32,667 nucleotides of DNA from Romboutsia sp. (GTDB taxonomy: Bacteria; Bacillota; Clostridia; Peptostreptococcales; Peptostreptococcaceae), in NCBI GenBank assembly GCA_017889265.1, contig JAGHEK010000068.1, positions 1 to 32,667 of the forward strand, given 5' to 3'. Shown here piece by piece: positions 26,965-32,667 of this stretch (positions within the stretch are counted from its first letter, which is position 1; every line of letters starts with the position of its first letter). The notes under the pieces were generated by a model. That model ran no database searches, was not told the DNA's origin, and saw only the letters and a list, made by a program, of their open reading frames with translations. The position numbers and the translations under genes were made by a program.

Positions 26965-29900
26965 ATGGAAAGTTTAAAAGATTATTTGGAAAAGTTAGAA
27001 ATAGAAAATGATACATTAAAAAATCAACTTAAAGATGTTTACATAAAAAAAGTAGTTTATTTTAAACAAGATAAAATAGTATATTTTTATACTACATCGA
27101 AAAATATAATAAATAACGAAATTATTGAGGAGTGTAGAGATGATTTGTTTAAAAAACTAGGTATTTTTAAGGACATAAAAATTAAAATTACTTATTTAGG
27201 ACTAAATAAAAAAGAAAATAAAGATATTATAAAAATGTATTGGAACAATATTTTTTATGTGCTTAAAAGTATTTGTCCGTCGATTTCAGGGTGGTATAAA
27301 AAAGTCGAATATATGTGTATCGAAGATATTCTTAAAATAAAAATACCAAAAAAAATATTTTATGACAAACTTATTCAAAATAATATACAACAAACTTTAA
27401 AGAATATTATAAATGAAGAACTACAAATAGATTTGAATATAATATTTGAAAAAGCAATAGATGAAGAAATAAATATACAAAAATCTATATTAAAAAATGA
27501 ACAAGAAACCATAAAAAAAGTAAAAGATTTAGAAATATCAAATGAAGATGAAGAAGAAAGCTACATAGTAAATTTTGATGAAGACGAGAAGTTTATATAC
27601 GGAGATAATATAAACGGAATGGACTATAAAATAAAAGACCTGCAAGATTCTTGTAGCAATGTTTGTATAACTGGTGATGTTTTTGACATAGAAATAAAAG
27701 AATTGAAAAACGGCAAAATACTCTTTATTATGGCTATAACTGATTATACTAGTTCAATATATTGTAAACTATTCTTAGATGACATGAATAAAGATAGAGT
27801 ACTAAATAATATATCAAAAGGACAATATCTAAAGGTAAAAGGTGATATAATTTTTGATAATTACCAAAAAGAACTAAGCTTGACCATAACGAGTATAAAA
27901 AAAGATGAAAAAATAAAAAGAGTAGATAAAAGTGATGTAAAAAGAGTAGAACTACATGCACATACTCAAATGTCTTCTATGGATGCTCTTTGCTCACCTA
28001 AAAACTTAATTAAACAAGCATCTAATTGGGGGCATAAAGCTATTGCTATAACTGACCACGGAGTAGTACAAGCATTTCCAGATGCTATGAGTGCAGGAGC
28101 ATCTAATGGAATAAAAGTTATTTATGGTGTAGAAGGATATTTAGTAGATGATGATACGGATCTAATAGTAAATGCTAATGATTTGGATTTTTCTCAGGAG
28201 TTTGTAGTTTTTGATATAGAAACTACTGGATTTTCTAATGTAAATGATAAAATAACTGAAATAGGTGCAGTAAAGATTAAGGATTTTAAGGTAGTTGAAA
28301 GATTTAGTGAACTTATAAATCCACAAAAAGATATATCTTATAAAATTCAAGAATTAACTGGTATAACTAATGATATGGTTAAAGATAAACCAACAATAGA
28401 AGAAGTATTACCGAAATTTTTGGATTTTTGTAAAGGGAGTGTACTGGTTGCGCATAACTCAGAATTCGATATAAGCTTTATAAAAGAAAAATCAAGACAA
28501 CAAGGTTTGGAATTTAAAAATGAAAGTATAGATACACTATCATTAGCAAGAGTATTGCTTCCAGATTTGAAAAGATTTAGATTAGATGTAATATGTAAAA
28601 AGTTAGGTATAGAACTTTTAAATCATCATAGAGCAGTAGATGATGCAGAGGCTACATCATTGATGTTTTTAAAATTCTTAGAGATGCTACAAAAAAAGGG
28701 AGCGAATACTTTAAAGCAAGTTAATGAAATTATGGGAAAAGTTGAATACACTAAACTAACTACTAATCATATAGTAATACTTGCTAAAAATAGTGAAGGT
28801 CTTAAAAATTTATATAAGATAATTTCTGATTCTCACATTAATCATTTTTATAGACAACCTAGAATTTTAAAAAGTTTTCTAAAAAAGCATAGAGAAGGTC
28901 TTATTATAGGTTCAGCTTGTGAAGCGGGTGAAATATTTAAGGCAGTCAAAAAGAATATGTCTTATGAAGAATTAAAAAATATAATAGAACTCTATGATTA
29001 TATAGAGGTTATGCCTATTGATAATAATAGATTTATGATAGAAAATGGTGAAGTATTAGATGAGTATGAACTAAAAGAGTTGAATAAAAAAATAATTCAA
29101 GTGGCTAAAGATTTTAATAAAATACCAGTAGCCACAGGAGATGTTCATTTTCTAGAAAAACATGAAGCTGTACTTAGAAGTATACTTAAATATTCTTTAG
29201 GTTTTAAAAATGATGAAGAAGAAACTTATCTTTATTTTAGAACAACAGATGAGATGTTAGATGAATTTAGTTATCTAGGAGAAGAATTAGCTTATGAAGT
29301 AGTAGTAACTAATACTAATAAAATTGCTGATATGATAGAAGATATAAAACCTATTCCTTCTGGAACTTATCCGCCTGAAATAGAAGGTTCTGATGTTGAG
29401 CTTAGAAATATGTGTTATAAAAAAGCTAAAAGAATTTATGGTGACCCTTTACCTGAAATCGTAGAAAAAAGGCTAGAAAGAGAACTTAACTCTATAATAG
29501 GGAATGGTTATGCAGTTATGTATATAATTTCTCAAAAGCTAGTTACAAAGTCTTTAAAAGACGGATATTTAGTTGGTTCTAGAGGTTCTGTTGGTTCATC
29601 TTTTGCCGCTACTATGAGTGATATAACAGAGGTTAATCCACTTCCTGCTCATTATATTTGTGAAAATGAAAATTGTAAGTATTCATATTTTTATGAAATA
29701 GGTGAATGGGGTTCTGGAGTAGATCTACCAAGAAAAAATTGTCCGAAATGTGGAAGAGAGCTAAAAAAAGACGGTCATGATATACCTTTTGAGGTATTTT
29801 TAGGTTTTGAAGGGGATAAAGAACCTGACATAGACCTTAATTTCTCAGGTGAATATCAACCTATAATACATAAATATACAGAAGAATTATTCGGAGAAGG

Positions 29901-31248
29901 ATACGTTTATAGAGCAGGTACAATAGGAACAGTTGCAGAAAAAACTGCATTTGGTTATGCAAAAAAATATATAGAAGAAAATAATATAAATACTTCTAGT
30001 GCAGAAATTTTAAGGCTTGCAAATGGATGTACAGGAGTTAAAAAAACTTCTGGACAACATCCAGGAGGGGTTATGGTAGTTCCTAATTATAAAGATATTT
30101 ATGATTTCACGCCTATTCAGTATCCTGCTAATGATTCATCATCTGGAGTTATAACCACTCACTTTGATTATCATTCAATAAGTGGTAGAATACTTAAATT
30201 AGATATTTTAGGGCACGACGTTCCGACTATTATTAGAATGATAGAAGATATAACAGGAATTGATAGTACGAAAATACCTCTTGATGATAAAGAGACTATG
30301 TCTTTGTTTACATCAACTAAAGCTTTAGGAGTTACTCCAGAGGAAATAAATTGTCCTATCGGGTCTTTGGCGATACCGGAGTTTGGGACTAAATTTGTAA
30401 GGCAGATGTTACTTGATACCAAACCTACTACTTTTGCAGAGTTAGTTAGAATATCTGGATTATCTCATGGTACAGATGTTTGGTTAAATAATGCTCAAGA
30501 GCTTGTAAAACAAGGAACTACTAGTTTAAAAGAAGTTATATCTACTCGTGACGATATAATGAACTATCTCATATTTAAGGGATTACCTCCTAAAATGGCA
30601 TTTACTATAATGGAAAATGTAAGAAAAGGTAAAGGATTAAAAGATGAACACGTTGAGATTATGAAAGAAAATGATGTTCCAGATTGGTATATATGGTCTT
30701 GTAAACAAATAAAGTATATGTTTCCTAAAGCTCATGCAGTAGCATACGTTATGATGTCTTATAGACTTGCTTATTGTAAAGTTCATTATCCAGAAGCTTT
30801 TTATGCTACATACTTTACAACAAAAGCAGAAGATTTTGATGCTAACTTGATAGTAAAAGGAATTGATAAAATAAAAGAAAGAATAGATTATATAGAAAGT
30901 TTAGGAAATAGTGCAACAGCTAAAGAAAAAAATACATTAACAGTGCTTGAAGTAGCACTTGAAATGTATGCAAGAAAAATAAAGATTCTTCCTGTTGATA
31001 TTTATAAATCTGATGCTAAAAAATTTAAGGTAGTAGGTGAAAAAACATTACTACCACCTATGATAGCTCTTGAAGGAATGGGAGAAAATGCATCTATAAA
31101 TGTTCAAATAGAAAGAGAAAAGGGCGAATTTATTTCTAAAGAGGATTTAAGGAAGAGAACTAAAGTATCGAAAACTGTAATTCAAATTTTAACAGAACAC
31201 GGGGCGCTTGATAATATGAGCGACGAAAATCAATTGTCGTTGTTTTAA
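26965..31248 (+). CDS. polC: DNA polymerase III subunit alpha, Gram-positive type (PolC)
   Basis: Embedded DEDDh exonuclease 'FVVFDIETTGFS...VAHNSEFDISFI', PHP 'RVELHAHTQMSSMDALCSP', 'RGSVGSSFAATMSDITEVNPLPAHY', 'PDIDLNFSGEYQ'. The best start is ATG 26965 with RBS GTGGAGGTG; the track begins at an upstream GTG. Confidence 0.97.
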   Translation: MESLKDYLEKLEIENDTLKNQLKDVYIKKVVYFKQDKIVYFYTTSKNIINNEIIEECRDDLFKKLGIFKDIKIKITYLGLNKKENKDIIKMYWNNIFYVLKSICPSISGWYKKVEYMCIEDILKIKIPKKIFYDKLIQNNIQQTLKNIINEELQIDLNIIFEKAIDEEINIQKSILKNEQETIKKVKDLEISNEDEEESYIVNFDEDEKFIYGDNINGMDYKIKDLQDSCSNVCITGDVFDIEIKELKNGKILFIMAITDYTSSIYCKLFLDDMNKDRVLNNISKGQYLKVKGDIIFDNYQKELSLTITSIKKDEKIKRVDKSDVKRVELHAHTQMSSMDALCSPKNLIKQASNWGHKAIAITDHGVVQAFPDAMSAGASNGIKVIYGVEGYLVDDDTDLIVNANDLDFSQEFVVFDIETTGFSNVNDKITEIGAVKIKDFKVVERFSELINPQKDISYKIQELTGITNDMVKDKPTIEEVLPKFLDFCKGSVLVAHNSEFDISFIKEKSRQQGLEFKNESIDTLSLARVLLPDLKRFRLDVICKKLGIELLNHHRAVDDAEATSLMFLKFLEMLQKKGANTLKQVNEIMGKVEYTKLTTNHIVILAKNSEGLKNLYKIISDSHINHFYRQPRILKSFLKKHREGLIIGSACEAGEIFKAVKKNMSYEELKNIIELYDYIEVMPIDNNRFMIENGEVLDEYELKELNKKIIQVAKDFNKIPVATGDVHFLEKHEAVLRSILKYSLGFKNDEEETYLYFRTTDEMLDEFSYLGEELAYEVVVTNTNKIADMIEDIKPIPSGTYPPEIEGSDVELRNMCYKKAKRIYGDPLPEIVEKRLERELNSIIGNGYAVMYIISQKLVTKSLKDGYLVGSRGSVGSSFAATMSDITEVNPLPAHYICENENCKYSYFYEIGEWGSGVDLPRKNCPKCGRELKKDGHDIPFEVFLGFEGDKEPDIDLNFSGEYQPIIHKYTEELFGEGYVYRAGTIGTVAEKTAFGYAKKYIEENNINTSSAEILRLANGCTGVKKTSGQHPGGVMVVPNYKDIYDFTPIQYPANDSSSGVITTHFDYHSISGRILKLDILGHDVPTIIRMIEDITGIDSTKIPLDDKETMSLFTSTKALGVTPEEINCPIGSLAIPEFGTKFVRQMLLDTKPTTFAELVRISGLSHGTDVWLNNAQELVKQGTTSLKEVISTRDDIMNYLIFKGLPPKMAFTIMENVRKGKGLKDEHVEIMKENDVPDWYIWSCKQIKYMFPKAHAVAYVMMSYRLAYCKVHYPEAFYATYFTTKAEDFDANLIVKGIDKIKERIDYIESLGNSATAKEKNTLTVLEVALEMYARKIKILPVDIYKSDAKKFKVVGEKTLLPPMIALEGMGENASINVQIEREKGEFISKEDLRKRTKVSKTVIQILTEHGALDNMSDENQLSLF

Positions 31249-31276
31249 TTAAATTTGTTTATTATAAAAAATAAAA

Positions 31277-31285
31277 TGCTATAAT
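31277..31285 (+). promoter_or_regulatory. Extended -10 promoter upstream of the ThrE-like pair
   Basis: TGcTATAAT with a TTGTTT-like -35 (spacing about 19). Confidence 0.45.
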
Positions 31286-31302
31286 TATTTGGAGATGATT
31301 TT

Positions 31303-32082
31303 ATGGACAATCATAAAGAAAAGAAAGAAGTTTTAAGACTTGCAACTTTTGTAGGTGAGCTTATGTTAAGTAGTGGTGCAGAAACTTGCAGAATAGAAGA
31401 TACGGTAAAAAGAATTTGTGCATCACGAGGTTTTAATCATGTAAATGTTTTTGTAGCACCTGCAACTATAATAGTTTCAGATGATAGATTCGATGGTTAT
31501 ACATTTATGAAAGTTATAAAGCAAAGAGGTATAAATCTAAATAAGGTAGATATGCTTAATGATTTTAGTAGAAAATTTGTAGCAAATAAAGATATAAGTG
31601 TTGAAGAAGCAATAGAAGAAATAAAAGCAATAGGAGATGCATCACAGTATAGCTCTTTAGCTGTTAATTTAGCTACTGCAATAGGTTCATCGAGTTTTGC
31701 TGTTTTAGCAGGTGGAGATGACCCATTAACTTTTGTACTAACACTTATAACATCTATTTTAGCTATGATGGTATATGATAAAGTTTTAGCAATTAGTAAA
31801 ATTCCGATATTTGCGATACTAGTATCTTCGATAATGATTGCAATAAGTGGAGTGTTTTTAACTGAAATAAACGTACTTAAAACCCCTAAAATGCTAATAG
31901 TAGGTTCTATAATGCCACTACTTCCAGGAGTTCCATTTATAAAGGCAGTCAGAGATTTGATATCTGGAGAATTGATGTCTGGTCTTGGAAGGTTTTTTGA
32001 TGCTGGTATTATAGCTACAGCTATTGCATCTGGTATAGGAATGATAATTAATATTTATGTTAAAATGGGAGGAACTTTATAA
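31303..32082 (+). CDS. Threonine/serine exporter family protein, ThrE N-terminal-domain type (YjjP-like)
   Basis: 259 aa; 'FVGELMLSSGAETCRIEDTVKRICASRGFNHVNVFVAPATIIVS', C-terminal TM helices, 'IVGSIMPLLPGVPFIKAVRDLISGELMSGLGR'. Confidence 0.9.
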   Translation: MDNHKEKKEVLRLATFVGELMLSSGAETCRIEDTVKRICASRGFNHVNVFVAPATIIVSDDRFDGYTFMKVIKQRGINLNKVDMLNDFSRKFVANKDISVEEAIEEIKAIGDASQYSSLAVNLATAIGSSSFAVLAGGDDPLTFVLTLITSILAMMVYDKVLAISKIPIFAILVSSIMIAISGVFLTEINVLKTPKMLIVGSIMPLLPGVPFIKAVRDLISGELMSGLGRFFDAGIIATAIASGIGMIINIYVKMGGTL

Positions 32083-32555
32083 TGATTGAACAGATGCCAC
32101 TTTATATACATATGATATTTTCATTTTTAGCAGCTGCAGGATTTGCATTTTTCCAAAATGCACCTAGAAAAACTATTTTTATAGCAGCAGGTGTAGGTAT
32201 GGTTTGTTGGATAGTTTATATTTTACTTATGAGAATGCATGCAGATGTTATGTTTTCTAATTTTATAGCTGCTGCAATGGCATCTTTTATAAGTGAGAAT
32301 TTATCTATAAAACTTAAAAAACCCACTATACTTTTTGTAATACCAGGAATAATAAATCTAATACCAGGACTTGGGCTTTATAACACTATGTTTTATATGC
32401 TTGAAGGCAAATTTGATCAGTCATTAGCTACAGGAGCTAAAGTTATTTTTGCAAGTGGATCCATATCTTTAGGGGTTATAGTAGCATCATCTTTATTTAG
32501 AACTTATCATTCTTGGAAATATAATAAATATAAAAATGATGCTTGCCAAAAATAA
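32082..32555 (+). CDS. Threonine/serine exporter family protein, ThrE C-terminal-domain type (YjjB-like)
   Basis: 157 aa multi-TM; 'AAGFAFFQNAPRKTIFIAAGVGMVCW', 'FVIPGIINLIPGLGLYNTMFYMLEG'; TAATG overlap with the preceding gene. Confidence 0.9.
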   Translation: MIEQMPLYIHMIFSFLAAAGFAFFQNAPRKTIFIAAGVGMVCWIVYILLMRMHADVMFSNFIAAAMASFISENLSIKLKKPTILFVIPGIINLIPGLGLYNTMFYMLEGKFDQSLATGAKVIFASGSISLGVIVASSLFRTYHSWKYNKYKNDACQK

Positions 32556-32560
32556 AAAGT

Positions 32561-32589
32561 TTGCAAATTAATTTAATATATGTTATCAT
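32561..32589 (+). promoter_or_regulatory. Candidate sigmaA promoter upstream of the next (truncated) gene
   Basis: TTGCAA - 17 nt - TATCAT. Confidence 0.4.
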
Positions 32590-32620
32590 AGTATACAAAA
32601 TAAAATCTTTTGAGCAAATT

Positions 32621-32654
32621 AAGAGTGAGGAAAAATTCTCACTCTTTTGTTTTA
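32621..32654 (+). terminator. Intrinsic terminator near the window end
   Basis: AAGAGTGAG-N8-CTCACTCTT stem followed by TTGTTTT. Confidence 0.75.
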
Positions 32655-32667
32655 AAAATTTTAGGAG

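Noticed and set aside
1-32667. Mobile element, prophage, CRISPR or anti-phage defence system
   Set aside because: No integrase, transposase, capsid/tail genes, direct-repeat arrays or recognisable defence domains; nearly all of the coding capacity is assigned to flagellar or housekeeping metabolic functions.
1-32667. tRNA or rRNA genes
   Set aside because: Intergenic gaps are short and AT-rich; no cloverleaf-like GC-rich segments or CCA-type ends noticed.

Overview
This is a low-GC Firmicutes/Clostridia-type window, probably Peptostreptococcaceae-like judging from gene order (inference). Most of it is one large co-directional flagellar basal-body/hook/export operon at about 1.2-21.7 kb: flgB-flgC-fliE-fliF-fliG-fliH-fliI-fliJ-fliK-flgD-flgE-motA-motB-fliO/Z-like-fliP-fliQ-fliR::flhB (natural fusion)-flhA-fliA(sigma28)-flgG-like-flgG-fliM-fliN-unknown 2-TM protein. 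Upstream lie a monocistronic flgM with its own terminator and, divergently, a partial LytTR-type response regulator that is missing from the ORF track because it starts with TTG. Downstream are a CoA-disulfide-reductase-like flavoprotein with a TcyP-like symporter, a split L-serine dehydratase (sdaAB/sdaAA), a lone HEIGH (ImmA/IrrE-like) metallopeptidase gene on the minus strand, polC, and a split ThrE-type threonine/serine exporter pair. I saw no tRNA, rRNA, CRISPR array, prophage, transposon or recognisable defence system. The best candidates for something new are: (1) an apparent transcription-attenuation leader in front of flgB, with an extended -10 promoter, an intrinsic terminator and an upstream direct repeat that could act as an antiterminator; (2) the uncharacterised membrane protein at the end of the flagellar operon; (3) a FliM that lacks the N-terminal CheY-binding motif, in an operon that also lacks flbD, fliL, flhF and flhG at their usual positions.
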